Below are positions 16,004 through 25,141 of a stretch of DNA of 61,749 nucleotides, one piece after another. Source of the DNA: Ferrimicrobium sp. GTDB taxonomy: Bacteria; Actinomycetota; Acidimicrobiia; Acidimicrobiales; Acidimicrobiaceae. Position 1 is the first letter of the stretch. Every line of letters begins with the position of its first letter. The stretch is from positions 1 through 61,749 of the forward strand of contig NZ_DAHXOI010000012.1 of NCBI RefSeq assembly GCF_027364955.1, given 5' to 3'. The position numbers were made by a program, and so were the translations under genes. Below the pieces are notes generated by a model. It was not told the origin of the DNA and did no database searches. It worked only from the letters and a program-made list of their open reading frames with translations.

Positions 16004-17381
16004 TTCAACAACCACACCGCTCCTTGAGGTGCTGCCTCGAGAGTCTCCAAAGGCGAGTGCTGCGTCAACGCCTCAGGCTACCTCCAAGGAACACGATGAG
16101 GCTGGTGGTGCCAAAACTCACCTCCCGCCGACCTTTGCGGAGGTACAAGCGGGCCTGGATCGGCCTGTGGTCAATCGGCATCGGCCAACAACGCTGATCC
16201 CTGTCGTCACGACCCTGACAGCCCCCGTTCCTTCGGCGATCGCTCAGGCTGGTCACGATACCAAGGAATCTGGACAACCTATGGGTGGAGTGGCGGCCCT
16301 TGCCACGAGGAGCGACGCTACCGACCTCCTTCCCGCGCCCCCGACGCCCCCTGGCGCTCCAATGGTGCAGAACCTAGGGAACGTAGCAGCTCAAACCCGG
16401 ATTGTGACGCCGGAAGACGTTGGTGGCCAGGCTCAGGCTGCTGCGTCGACAACGAAGCCGGTAGCTGTCGTATCCTCGGCGAGCGAGGCACAAGCAGTGG
16501 CCGTAGTACTACCACCGCAGGTTCCTCTGGGTAAGGATCGCCAGATCGGTGTCGCCATTCCAACAAGCCTGCCGGGCCGAGGCGGAGAGGAGGTCGGCGC
16601 GTCACTCGCACCCCTTTCACCAGCTACCAGTGTCAGCCGCGCACCGGTCATGGGCGACGGATTGCCACGACCAGTCTCTCGTAGTTCTTCAGCGGCTGCA
16701 CCGTTACCCGCGTCCGGTAGATCGAATCAAGGTAGTCAAACCCTTGGTATCCGATGGTCTCTGTCTGCTGCACCGTTACCCGCGTCCGGTAGATCGAATC
16801 AAGAGGTGAACGCAAAGGCCGAAACTAATGCGTACAGTGGCTCCCAGCTTGTCGATGGACAATCTCGCGTGGTGCACCAACCAGCACAGGTTGGCCCGCT
16901 CGTCGAGATGAATGGAGCGAGCCCACTACAGCGCCTCGATATGGCCCCGCCTCCCTCCGTCCCCGTGGCTGGTGCGACTGGTGAAGCGGTGGCATCCTCC
17001 CCGCTGGGGCAACTCGGCAATATCGTAGCGCAGGTGGTTCGGGAGGGTAATCTTCCAAGGACGATCACCATCGCACTTGAACCAAAGGAACTTGGGCAGC
17101 TTCAGCTGCAGGTGACCTCGAATGGTGGTGAAATCCAGGTTCATATCCAGATAGCGGATCCACTGACGAGAGGGATCGTGAGCCAGCAGCTCAGTGATTT
17201 GACCAATACATTGCAGCGTGATCTTGGATTTGGTGGCCAGCAGACTGGGGGACAGGGGGAGCCATCACAGTCCTCGTCATCCGATGGAGTGCCGATGCTC
17301 GGCGCGACGCCTGGTGCGCATATCGCAGCTGGAGCTCAGACGGCTGTAGTTACACATTCGCTTGTCGATGTACGGCTCTAA
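15987..17381 (+). CDS. fliK: Flagellar hook-length control protein FliK
   Basis: A 464-residue protein with a long, Pro/Ala/Gln-rich N-terminal ruler and a conserved C-terminal export-switch domain (about 340-420: ITIALEPKELGQLQLQVTSN, then VHIQIADPLTRGIVSQQL). It contains an in-frame duplication: 37 bp at 16695-16731 recur at 16767-16803, giving two copies of AAPLPASGRSNQ 24 residues apart. It overlaps the hydrolase by 17 nt and precedes flgD. Confidence 0.88.
   Translation: MSPIASSTTTPLLEVLPRESPKASAASTPQATSKEHDEAGGAKTHLPPTFAEVQAGLDRPVVNRHRPTTLIPVVTTLTAPVPSAIAQAGHDTKESGQPMGGVAALATRSDATDLLPAPPTPPGAPMVQNLGNVAAQTRIVTPEDVGGQAQAAASTTKPVAVVSSASEAQAVAVVLPPQVPLGKDRQIGVAIPTSLPGRGGEEVGASLAPLSPATSVSRAPVMGDGLPRPVSRSSSAAAPLPASGRSNQGSQTLGIRWSLSAAPLPASGRSNQEVNAKAETNAYSGSQLVDGQSRVVHQPAQVGPLVEMNGASPLQRLDMAPPPSVPVAGATGEAVASSPLGQLGNIVAQVVREGNLPRTITIALEPKELGQLQLQVTSNGGEIQVHIQIADPLTRGIVSQQLSDLTNTLQRDLGFGGQQTGGQGEPSQSSSSDGVPMLGATPGAHIAAGAQTAVVTHSLVDVRL
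16695..16803 (+). repeat. In-frame 37-bp direct repeat in fliK
   Basis: The same 37 bp occur at 16695-16731 and 16767-16803. The 72-bp period equals 24 codons, so the duplication keeps the reading frame and lengthens the ruler part of FliK. Confidence 0.95.
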
Positions 17382-17402
17382 GGAAGAAAGGAAAATACGG
17401 CA

Positions 17403-17861
17403 ATGACCTTACCTATTAGCTCGGTCGGTGCTTCAAGTGCGATGGGGGCGGCCAATGGCGCTGCTACCAATCCATCCAACACCTCAAATAACTCGATTGC
17501 CTCACTCTCATCTAATGAGTTTCTACAGCTCCTGGTCACTGAGTTGACGAACCAGAATCCACTCTCGCCGATGAACCCGAGTGCGATGGTGCAACAGACC
17601 TCAAGTCTGTCGATGGTGCAACTTCTTGACAGCGTCAGCAATGAACTGCAATCGCTCCAATCTCAGGAAGGAGTGGTGAACGCCTCCAGCCTGATCGGCC
17701 AGACGGTGAGCTACACGACGGCGGGAGGCACCCAAGGGAGCGGCGTGGTCTCGGGAGTAGCGATGGCGAACGGATCACTCAATCTCAATATCGATGGGGT
17801 GGCGATACCGAGTGCCGAAGTGACCGCCGTCGGCAAGACGATCGGAGGCGCGAGCAACTGA
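17403..17861 (+). CDS. flgD: Flagellar hook cap / assembly protein FlgD
   Basis: A 152-residue hook-cap scaffold. It carries the FlgD N-terminal motif FLQLLVTELTNQNPLSPM (about 39-56) and then QQTSSLSMVQLLDSV, followed by a short C-terminal domain. It is short for the family, lacking the long C-terminal domains of enteric FlgD. One Lys and no Arg in the whole protein. It sits between fliK and the hook gene. Confidence 0.93.
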   Translation: MTLPISSVGASSAMGAANGAATNPSNTSNNSIASLSSNEFLQLLVTELTNQNPLSPMNPSAMVQQTSSLSMVQLLDSVSNELQSLQSQEGVVNASSLIGQTVSYTTAGGTQGSGVVSGVAMANGSLNLNIDGVAIPSAEVTAVGKTIGGASN

Positions 17862-17967
17862 TCAACGTGCACGCTGTGCAAGACGGCCACCTGTTCTTCA
17901 TCACCATAAGTTCTTTATCAGCACGAGCAATCGATGAGTTTTAGTTCTATATTCCAAGGAGGAAATC

Positions 17968-19257
17968 ATGACCAAGTCCCTATCCGCAGCCATCACCGGT
18001 ATCAACGCCGATCAGCAGTGGCTTGACAACATCGCCAACAACATCGCCAACTCGAACACCGTTGGCTACCAATCGACCTCGATCCAATTCGCTGACCTAC
18101 TCTATCAGCAGTCGCAAGGAGCGGGCGCGCCCACCGTGGGCAATCAGGGCGGTACCAACCCGATTGTGATGGGATCGGGTGTGCGGGTCGCCAGCGACAA
18201 CACCAACTTCGCCCAAGGAACGATGCAACAGACGGGGGTCTCAACGGACCTCGCGATCTCCGGTAACGGTTTCCTTGTAGTCTCTCAGGGAGGCCAAGAC
18301 TACTACACCACCGACGGCGCGCTACAGCTCGATGCTGCTGGTCAACTTGTGACCTCCACTGGTGCGATCGTGCAGGGCTGGGCACCAGGGGCCAACGGGC
18401 AGATCAATCCGAACAGTCCACTCACCGGCATCACGATTCCCCAAGGTCAAGTAGCGAACCCAGTGGAGACTCAGAACATCACCTTGGGAGGCAACTTGGC
18501 GGCTGGCGCAACGAATCCGGTGACGGTTACGACCACCGCGTATGACTCTCTAGGTGACCCGATTCCAATTACCTTTACGTTTACCCCGCCATCAGGAGGT
18601 TCGTCATCGACGAGCGACACATGGACAGTGTCGGCAACGGCCGCAGCGGCACCGGGGTCGAGTTCATCAACACCTGTGACGCTTTCCCTATCACCGAGCT
18701 CGATTAGCTTCTCCAGTACCACGGGCCAACTTACCAGCCCGACCACGCCGATCACGTTGACATTTCCGACAGGTTCGGGTTATAACCTCAAGACCTCGAC
18801 GATGAACCTCGACTTCCCAGCTGCTGGCTCCACCAACGCGGTTACTCAATTCGCCGGGAACTCCTCATCCTTGGCGGTCACCAACCAAGACGGGGCTCCC
18901 TCTGGCGCACTGACGGGCTTTAGCATCGGATCAGACGGAACGGTGCAGGGCACCTATGCGAACGGCACCAAGCAGGTGCTTGGCCAGATCGCGAGTGCGT
19001 TGTTCACGAACCCCGAGGGTCTTGCCAAGCAGGGGAACCTCCTCTACCAGGCAACCCTGAACTCGGGCGCTGCGCAACTTGGAGCGGCGGGAGCGGGTGG
19101 TCGTGGGACCTTTGTGGGCGGCTCGGTGGAGGAGTCGAATGTGAACCTCGGTAATGAGCTGACCGACCTGGTGCTTGCACAGACCGCCTATCAGGCGAAT
19201 ACAAAGGTGGTCTCCACGACCGCCTCGGTTCTCCAATCTCTGGTGCAGATGGCATAA
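17968..19257 (+). CDS. flgE: Flagellar hook protein FlgE
   Basis: A 429-residue hook subunit. N-terminal rod/hook signature (WLDNIANNIANSNTVGYQ, about 18-35), the FlgE hairpin (ISGNGFLVVSQGGQDYYTTDG), a variable centre, and C-terminal ESNVNLGNELTDLVLAQTAYQANTKV. A strong AAGGAGG Shine-Dalgarno site precedes the ATG. No flgF or flgG is found in the window; this is the only gene of the FlgE/F/G group, and length and place after flgD favour hook. About 2 Arg and 5 Lys. Confidence 0.93.
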   Translation: MTKSLSAAITGINADQQWLDNIANNIANSNTVGYQSTSIQFADLLYQQSQGAGAPTVGNQGGTNPIVMGSGVRVASDNTNFAQGTMQQTGVSTDLAISGNGFLVVSQGGQDYYTTDGALQLDAAGQLVTSTGAIVQGWAPGANGQINPNSPLTGITIPQGQVANPVETQNITLGGNLAAGATNPVTVTTTAYDSLGDPIPITFTFTPPSGGSSSTSDTWTVSATAAAAPGSSSSTPVTLSLSPSSISFSSTTGQLTSPTTPITLTFPTGSGYNLKTSTMNLDFPAAGSTNAVTQFAGNSSSLAVTNQDGAPSGALTGFSIGSDGTVQGTYANGTKQVLGQIASALFTNPEGLAKQGNLLYQATLNSGAAQLGAAGAGGRGTFVGGSVEESNVNLGNELTDLVLAQTAYQANTKVVSTTASVLQSLVQMA

Positions 19258-19330
19258 AATTAGCACCCATTTGCTCTTGAGGTGGCCGAGGTTTGTGCCG
19301 ATGCTCCTTACAGCACATGGGAGGTGCACG

Positions 19331-19573
19331 ATGATCGAGGTAACTCGGCTGTCAGGATCGACAGTTATTCTGAACGCAGATCTGATTGAAAAGATCGAGG
19401 CGACACCGGACACGGTGATCACGCTTACGACGGGAGCGTGTTTTGTCGTCAAGGAGTCGGTGTCAGCGATCGTCGGGATCGTGATCGAGTACAAGGCGAG
19501 GATTCTTAATCCAGCGCTTGGGAGTCAGGATCATCGGTCATTGATGGTGTTACATGGAAGTGAGTTGGAGTAG
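19331..19573 (+). CDS. flbD: Flagellar protein FlbD
   Basis: An 80-residue protein of the small FlbD family, which lies after flgE and before motA in Gram-positive flagellar loci. It starts MIEVTRLSGSTVILNADLIEKIE and has TPDTVITLTTG, both typical. Its function is not well understood. ATG 19331 has GGGAGGTG upstream; a longer frame from 19175 overlaps flgE and is rejected. motA follows after 2 bp. Confidence 0.85.
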   Translation: MIEVTRLSGSTVILNADLIEKIEATPDTVITLTTGACFVVKESVSAIVGIVIEYKARILNPALGSQDHRSLMVLHGSELE

Positions 19574-19575
19574 AC

Positions 19576-20382
19576 ATGGATGTTGCAACCCCGGTAGGGA
19601 TCGTATTTGCGCTCATCGCCGTCATCGTTGCGATGGTACTCGATGGCGGCAATCCAGCGTCGCTGATCGCGCCTTCGGCGATGCTCTTGGTGATCGGCGG
19701 CACGGTTTTTGTCTCCCTTGCTGGCATCCGCTTCAAGGAAGTTGGCAGGATCGTCGGCGCACTGAAGTCGGCGATCCTTGCCAAGTCCTTGACAGCGGAA
19801 GAGACCGTCGAGACGCTGGTCAAGTTCGCGGAGATGGCTCGGCGTGAGGGAGTACTCGCTCTCGAGACAGCGGCGAAGGATCTTACCGATCCGTTCTTGA
19901 AGAGCGGGATCCAGCTCATCATCGACGGGGTCGACGGTGAGAAGATTCGCGAGATCCTCGAGGCTGATATCGAGGCGATGCGCTCTCGCCATAAGGCCGG
20001 CGCCAAGTTCTTTAAGGACATGGCGGGTTTTGCTCCGACACTTGGCATCCTCGGCACTGTGATGGGCCTGATCCATGTGCTCGCGAACCTCTCGTCACCA
20101 AATACCTTGGGTCCTGCGATCTCAGCCGCCTTCACCGCCACACTCTGGGGTGTTATGACGGCGAATGTGATCTGGTTGCCGATCTCGAACAAACTCGCCC
20201 ATCTGGCCGAGCAGGAGCACATGGCAAAGCTCCTCATCGTCGATGGCGCCTTGGCCATCCAGAGCGGATCCTCGCCGCGTCTCTTAGAACAGCAGCTGTT
20301 GACCTATCTAGCTCCGGCTGATCGGGCGAACGGGGAGAATCCAAAGCAAGGCAAGAGTCAGGGTAAGGGTCAGGCGGCTTAG
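19576..20382 (+). CDS. motA: Flagellar stator protein MotA
   Basis: A 268-residue stator subunit with four membrane segments (about 5-20, 32-50, 150-170, 185-205). The conserved stretch GFAPTLGILGTVMGLIHVL lies at the third segment, and the cytoplasmic loop that meets FliG lies between segments 2 and 3. Works with MotB to convert ion flow into torque. Confidence 0.95.
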   Translation: MDVATPVGIVFALIAVIVAMVLDGGNPASLIAPSAMLLVIGGTVFVSLAGIRFKEVGRIVGALKSAILAKSLTAEETVETLVKFAEMARREGVLALETAAKDLTDPFLKSGIQLIIDGVDGEKIREILEADIEAMRSRHKAGAKFFKDMAGFAPTLGILGTVMGLIHVLANLSSPNTLGPAISAAFTATLWGVMTANVIWLPISNKLAHLAEQEHMAKLLIVDGALAIQSGSSPRLLEQQLLTYLAPADRANGENPKQGKSQGKGQAA

Positions 20383-20384
20383 GC

Positions 20385-21170
20385 ATGGGAAAACGTGCCG
20401 AGGGCGAGGCGGAGGCGGAGAACTCCGAACGTTGGTTGCTCACCTATGCCGATATGATCACGCTTTTGCTGGCGCTCTTTGTCGTGCTGTTCGCGATGAG
20501 TAGCATCTCACAGAAGAAGTTCGATGAGTTCAAGACTGGGTTATTGCAGACCTTCTCACAGATGCAGCTGCAGTCTGCCCTGAAGGGTGGAACCGGTCTC
20601 TTAGAACACCGCTCACTCATCACCCATCCCGGGGTTACGCCAGGACCACCACAGATCGCAATACCCCAGACGGGTGCTGGAACCCCCGCGAGTGTCTCCC
20701 AGCAAAGCAGCCAACTCGCAGCCCAGATCAACGCGGCGCTCGCACAGGCAAACCTCGCCAACGATGTGGAGGTGGCGGTTGAAAAACGCGGAGTGGTTGT
20801 TCGGCTGCTCTCGGATAAGGTCTTTTTCAACACGGACTCCGCTGCGCTTGGTCCGGTCGGTAGCGAGGTCGTCAATATCATCGGAAAGGTGGTGCAGCCG
20901 CTGCCAAATGATATCGATGTGGAGGGCTATACCGACTCAGCACCCATCTATGGCGGACCGTTTTCATCGAACTTCGAACTCTCAGCCGTGCGAGCGGTGA
21001 CGGTCTTGGAGCAGCTCATGCGTACCGATGGGGTCAGTGCGAACCGGCTCTCCGCGACTGGTTTTGGTGCGACCCACCCAATCGTACCCAATTCAAATCC
21101 GACGAACATGGCGTTGAATCGAAGAGTCGATGTCGTGATTCTTAACTCACAAGCAAACAACCGACTGTAA
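20385..21170 (+). CDS. motB: Flagellar stator protein MotB
   Basis: A 261-residue stator subunit. One membrane segment follows WLLTYADMITLLLALF, with the ion-binding Asp at 23. The C-terminal OmpA/MotB domain (about 130-255, VEGYTDSAPI, NFELSAVRAVTVLEQL, GFGATHPIVPN, NRRVDVVI) anchors the stator to peptidoglycan. Protons are the likely ion in an acidophile, but the sequence does not prove it. Confidence 0.95.
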   Translation: MGKRAEGEAEAENSERWLLTYADMITLLLALFVVLFAMSSISQKKFDEFKTGLLQTFSQMQLQSALKGGTGLLEHRSLITHPGVTPGPPQIAIPQTGAGTPASVSQQSSQLAAQINAALAQANLANDVEVAVEKRGVVVRLLSDKVFFNTDSAALGPVGSEVVNIIGKVVQPLPNDIDVEGYTDSAPIYGGPFSSNFELSAVRAVTVLEQLMRTDGVSANRLSATGFGATHPIVPNSNPTNMALNRRVDVVILNSQANNRL

Positions 21171-21182
21171 GGAGGCACAGCG

Positions 21183-21668
21183 ATGGCGACCAAGATGGCA
21201 CCAGCAGAGGCGACCCCAGAGGAGCAGCCGAAGAAGAAGGGTAAGAAGAAGTTGATGCTCATCATCTTGGTGGTGGTGATCGCGGCGGTAGCAGCCTACT
21301 TCTTGGTGCTGAAGAAGCCCCCAAAGACTGCGAAGGGAACGAAGGCGGCCGTAACGCTGCCGAGCATCTCCTACACGATGCCGGTCATTACGACCAATCT
21401 CGACGATGGCCACATCGTTCAGGCCCAAATGCTCCTTGAACTCGCGCCGGGAGATACCAAGGCTGAGGTTGTCAAGGACCTTCCACAACTGAACAACGCT
21501 GCGATCTTGAGCTTTGGTGGCATGGGCTATAGCGAACTCCTTCCGACCTCAGGCAGAACGCAGGCGGCGGTGACGCTGACCAATGCCTTCAACACAGTGT
21601 TGCATACTGGACCAAAGCCCTGGGACACGGTGCAGTCCATCCTCTTTGCGAGTTTCATCGTGCAGTAG
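21183..21668 (+). CDS. fliL: Flagellar basal-body-associated protein FliL
   Basis: A 161-residue protein with a Lys-rich cytoplasmic start, one membrane segment (about 24-42) and an external domain typical of FliL, which rings and supports the stator. It lies between motB and fliM, as usual. A GGAGG site precedes its ATG. Confidence 0.88.
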   Translation: MATKMAPAEATPEEQPKKKGKKKLMLIILVVVIAAVAAYFLVLKKPPKTAKGTKAAVTLPSISYTMPVITTNLDDGHIVQAQMLLELAPGDTKAEVVKDLPQLNNAAILSFGGMGYSELLPTSGRTQAAVTLTNAFNTVLHTGPKPWDTVQSILFASFIVQ

Positions 21669-21713
21669 GAAGGAAATTCTTCAGTTCAGGGTTCTACGGT
21701 CGATGAAGAACCC

Positions 21714-22619
21714 ATGAGCGGGGAGACCACAGAGGATCAGAAGCGACGATCGATACGACCGGTCGACTTTCGTCTACCAAGAAGTTTTGAACGTTCTCAT
21801 CTGCGCGGTGTGGAGTTGCTGCTCGAGAGCGCATCGCGGCCGAGTGCAACCCTACTCGGGGCTGCCTTACGTCGCAATGTCAAGATCGAGCTCGACACTA
21901 TCGACCAGCTGTCATGGGAGAGTGTCCTTTCGGAGCTGACTGGTTCAGGGTTGGTGATCAACTTCGCACTTCATCCGCTCGCCTCGCGAGCGACGATCTT
22001 TCTGCCGGCGGCGGTTACTCTTCGGCTGATCGACCTTCGCCTTGGAGGTGAAGGAGACTCACCGCCGATCGAGTCGCGTGAGTTAACTGATCTCGAACAG
22101 AATCTTGCCTCCAAACTCTTTGAAGACATGGTGACCCAGGTCGCAGCCGCGATCTCGACCCAGACCGCGGTCGTTCCCGATCGTATCCACACGGAACCGT
22201 CGTTGGAGTTTATTCAGGGCATCCCTCTCGGTGAGATGTGCGTATGGGCGAAGTTCCGTTTCTCACTTGGCGATGACGAGCTGAGTCAACTCTCGATGAT
22301 CTTGCCCTATTCGATGTTGCGTCCGGTGGTGGAGACGATCTCCTCCCGGGCGGTCGTCATGCAGGAGAATGGAACCGATTTCCAGGCAGCTTTTGAACGC
22401 CGCTTGCAGGAGGTACCGGTCATTGCCCGGGTTCGTCTGACCCCCACAACGATCTCGTCGCAGGCCTTCCTTCGGCTTAAGCCAGGAGACGTGGTCGGCC
22501 TTGGACATCGAAAGAGTCGTCCGATGTCGGTGGTGGTGGACCGAGTGGAACTGTACAAAGCGGTACTGGGGCAGGCTGGTTCCCGTGTCGCAGCAATCAT
22601 CGTGGGTGAGGAGGAGTAA
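21714..22619 (+). CDS. fliM: Flagellar motor switch protein FliM without the CheY-binding peptide
   Basis: A 301-residue rotor protein with the family middle domain (RPVDFRLPRSFERSHLRGVELL at about 17-37, LSWESVLSELTGSGLVINF) and a C-terminal SpoA domain (about 225-300, LRLKPGDVVGLGHR). The usual N-terminal LSQ.EIDALL peptide that binds CheY-P is absent. No start codon exists between the fliL stop and ATG 21714 in this frame, so the absence is not a start-site error. A GGxG motif in the middle domain was also not seen. Switching may not be controlled by CheY. Confidence 0.88.
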   Translation: MSGETTEDQKRRSIRPVDFRLPRSFERSHLRGVELLLESASRPSATLLGAALRRNVKIELDTIDQLSWESVLSELTGSGLVINFALHPLASRATIFLPAAVTLRLIDLRLGGEGDSPPIESRELTDLEQNLASKLFEDMVTQVAAAISTQTAVVPDRIHTEPSLEFIQGIPLGEMCVWAKFRFSLGDDELSQLSMILPYSMLRPVVETISSRAVVMQENGTDFQAAFERRLQEVPVIARVRLTPTTISSQAFLRLKPGDVVGLGHRKSRPMSVVVDRVELYKAVLGQAGSRVAAIIVGEEE

Positions 22620-22621
22620 GG

Positions 22622-22930
22622 ATGGAAAATGAGGAGATAGCCGAGGTGGAACGACCAGTGACGGTCGATAACCTTGCGGTGCTTCGCAATGTCGAGATGG
22701 AGTTGACCGTAGAGCTCGGCCGGGCGAAGATGTCTGTCAAGGCACTCCTGAATCTCACCAGCGGTGACGTCATCGAACTCGATCGCGCGGCAAATGCACC
22801 AGTCGATGTTTTGGTGAACGGAACCCTGGTGGCCCATGGTGAGGTCGTCGTCGTCGATGACGAGTTCGGTGTGCGCATCGTCGAGGTGGTCAACTCTGAA
22901 GAGGTCGATAACCTGAGGGCTGGGCGCTGA
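22622..22930 (+). CDS. fliN: Flagellar motor switch protein FliN
   Basis: A 102-residue C-ring protein, essentially one SpoA domain: NVEMELTVELGRAKMSVKAL, then LTSGDVIELDRAANAPVDVLVNG and VVDDEFGVRIVEV. There is no extra CheC-like domain as in FliY. Two bases after fliM. Confidence 0.93.
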   Translation: MENEEIAEVERPVTVDNLAVLRNVEMELTVELGRAKMSVKALLNLTSGDVIELDRAANAPVDVLVNGTLVAHGEVVVVDDEFGVRIVEVVNSEEVDNLRAGR

Positions 22931-23349
22931 TGGGGTCGATTGTTACCGCGTTGCTGGCCCTTGGGGCTGTCATTGCCCTCATCGTTGGTATGGGTAAGGT
23001 TGCCAAACGCCGACGGATTGGGATGGTGGGTGCTGAACGAGGGCACGGACCACTCAAGGTGACCCAACGGGTCGCTCTCGGTCAGAAGGCGAACATCTTT
23101 GTACTCGATGCAGGGGAGAAGCGCCTGCTCATTGGGGTCTCTGGCACACAGCTTCAACTTCTCGGAGAGCTTGGCGTGGAGCTCACCCCTGAGGAGCCGG
23201 TCGAAGTCTTGGATCTTTCAATGATTGAAGATCCGGAGCGCGAACTGCTGGCGACCTGGGGCAGGACGAATGGCGATATCTGGCATGGACGGCAGAAGGA
23301 GAGCGTAGTGGCTGGCATTCGCCGGCTACTCGGCGGACAACAGAGTTAG
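22930..23349 (+). CDS. fliO: Flagellar export protein FliO
   Basis: A 139-residue protein with an N-terminal membrane segment (about 4-22) and a cytoplasmic part with LKVTQRVALGQKANIFVLDAGEKRLLIGVS, typical of FliO, which helps assemble the FliP ring. It sits between fliN and fliP and overlaps fliN by one base. Confidence 0.85.
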   Translation: MGSIVTALLALGAVIALIVGMGKVAKRRRIGMVGAERGHGPLKVTQRVALGQKANIFVLDAGEKRLLIGVSGTQLQLLGELGVELTPEEPVEVLDLSMIEDPERELLATWGRTNGDIWHGRQKESVVAGIRRLLGGQQS

Positions 23350-23352
23350 TCA

Positions 23353-24069
23353 ATGGGCTCTGCTACTCTCGGGACGGCACTACTTGGGGCCGTCGGGCCG
23401 GCGACGAAGTTGCCGAGCCTGAACATCAGCTTGCACGGTGCCTCAGGGCCGAGTGAATCGCTGATCATTATCTTGGTGCTCACCCTGTTGTCGGTTGCAC
23501 CATCTCTCCTTATCCTGTTGACGGGATTCGTCCAGATCGTGGTGGTGCTCTCGATCACGCGAAATGCACTTGGGCTTACCGCGACACCCCCAAACCAGGT
23601 GCTGGCGGGACTTGCTCTCTTTCTTGCGATCTTCATCATGGCACCGACCATCAAAATCGTCGATCATGTGGCGGTCCAACCCTATCTGCACGGACAGATC
23701 AATGCGGTGCAGGCCTATGATCGGGCGCAGACCCCGATCAAGGAGTGGATGCTCTCCAATACCAGGACCCAAGAGCTTGAGCTCTTCGCAAAGGTGAATC
23801 ATCAAGGCACGGTCGCACCCACGAAAGTTTCGATGGATGCGGTGATACCCGCCTTCTTACTCTCGGAGTTGCATTCGGCCTTCATCATCGGCTTTGTGAT
23901 CTTTCTGCCTTTTCTCGTGATCGATCTCGTGGTGTCGTCGATCCTGATGAGTTTGGGCATGATGATGTTGCCACCAACGCTGGTATCACTTCCCTTCAAG
24001 CTGTTACTTTTTGTCATGGTCGATGGCTGGACACTTGTGGTGCATGCGTTGTTAGTGAGTATGAAATGA
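23353..24069 (+). CDS. fliP: Flagellar export gate protein FliP
   Basis: A 238-residue membrane protein of the export gate. Family motifs: SVAPSLLILLTGFVQIVVVL, NQVLAGLALFLAIFIMAP, LLSELHSAFIIGFVIFLPFLVIDLV and LGMMMLPPTLVSLPFKLLLFV. Four membrane segments. Length is typical. Confidence 0.95.
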   Translation: MGSATLGTALLGAVGPATKLPSLNISLHGASGPSESLIIILVLTLLSVAPSLLILLTGFVQIVVVLSITRNALGLTATPPNQVLAGLALFLAIFIMAPTIKIVDHVAVQPYLHGQINAVQAYDRAQTPIKEWMLSNTRTQELELFAKVNHQGTVAPTKVSMDAVIPAFLLSELHSAFIIGFVIFLPFLVIDLVVSSILMSLGMMMLPPTLVSLPFKLLLFVMVDGWTLVVHALLVSMK

Positions 24070-24076
24070 GTAGGCA

Positions 24077-24352
24077 ATGAATGATGGACCTGTTCTCCAG
24101 ATCGCCGGCCAAACCCTCTATCTCGCCGCCAAGCTCGCCGGACCGGTCTTGGCTGGAGCCCTAGCGATTGGCCTCGTTGTGGCCTTTATCCAGACGCTTA
24201 CCCAAATTCAAGAGGCGACCTTGAGCTTTCTTCCAAAGCTTGTCGTGATTGCACTCATCATCTTCCTTGCTGGTCATTGGATGCTCTCTCAACTCGATGG
24301 GTTTACGATTCAGATGTACCGAGAGATTCCTTCCTTGGTGAGTTCTCTTTGA
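24077..24352 (+). CDS. fliQ: Flagellar export gate protein FliQ
   Basis: A 91-residue protein with two membrane segments and the FliQ motif TLTQIQEATLSFLPKL (about 35-50). Between fliP and fliR, as usual. Confidence 0.93.
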   Translation: MNDGPVLQIAGQTLYLAAKLAGPVLAGALAIGLVVAFIQTLTQIQEATLSFLPKLVVIALIIFLAGHWMLSQLDGFTIQMYREIPSLVSSL

Positions 24353-24382
24353 GATGGCCAAGCACCAAGGAAACGGGTTCGT

Positions 24383-25141
24383 ATGCAGGTAGCCTTCGAC
24401 GCGCATTGGCTGATCGGGTATCTCCTGGCGTTCAGCCGTTCGATGGGTTTTATTCTGGTGGCCTTTCCGTTCGCGATGCCGGTGGTTCCGATCTCGGCGC
24501 GGGTGGCGATCGCTGTCGCCTTTGGCCTTGGAACCGAGTCGCCGCTTGTTCGGGGCATGGCACTGCCGACGACGACGGGTGGCTTGATCGGAACCACCGC
24601 TGAACAACTACTCATTGGAGCGGCGCTCGGCTTCTTCGCTATGTTGTTTGTCTCTCTTGGGGAGTCGGCGGGCGGGTTGGTAGGTCTTTTCGGTGGCTTC
24701 TCGACTCCACCAGCGCTCGACCCGCTATCGCTGAATGAGACGCCGGTGACTGGCGAGTTCTACAACCTGATGTGGATCGTCCTGTTCTTCGTCTCAGGGG
24801 CCGATGTGGTGGTGATCCATGGATACTTCGCCAGTTTTGGGACACCGAATCTCTTCCATCTCTCCTTCACGCTCGGCATCTTAGTCAAGTCGGTGACGAT
24901 TCTCTTTGTCTCCTCGCTCGAAGTAGCCTCGCCGATCCTTGCGGTGATGTTTTTCTCTCAGATCGTCGTCGGTGTCCTCACCAAGGTCGCTCCCCAGCTC
25001 TATGCATTGACCTTCATCTTCCCACTCCAGATTCTTCTGTCGTTCATCCTGATGGTGGTCGCGGTGCCCCTCTTACCACATCTCTTTGATGCCTCGATCC
25101 GCGACCTCTTAGCGGCAGAGCGGGACCTCTTGGGAGGTTAA
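24383..25141 (+). CDS. fliR: Flagellar export gate protein FliR
   Basis: A 252-residue membrane protein with about six hydrophobic segments and FliR features (FSRSMGFILVAFPFAMPVVPISARVAIA near the start). The start at ATG 24383 is chosen for length. flhB begins at the base after its stop. Confidence 0.9.
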   Translation: MQVAFDAHWLIGYLLAFSRSMGFILVAFPFAMPVVPISARVAIAVAFGLGTESPLVRGMALPTTTGGLIGTTAEQLLIGAALGFFAMLFVSLGESAGGLVGLFGGFSTPPALDPLSLNETPVTGEFYNLMWIVLFFVSGADVVVIHGYFASFGTPNLFHLSFTLGILVKSVTILFVSSLEVASPILAVMFFSQIVVGVLTKVAPQLYALTFIFPLQILLSFILMVVAVPLLPHLFDASIRDLLAAERDLLGG

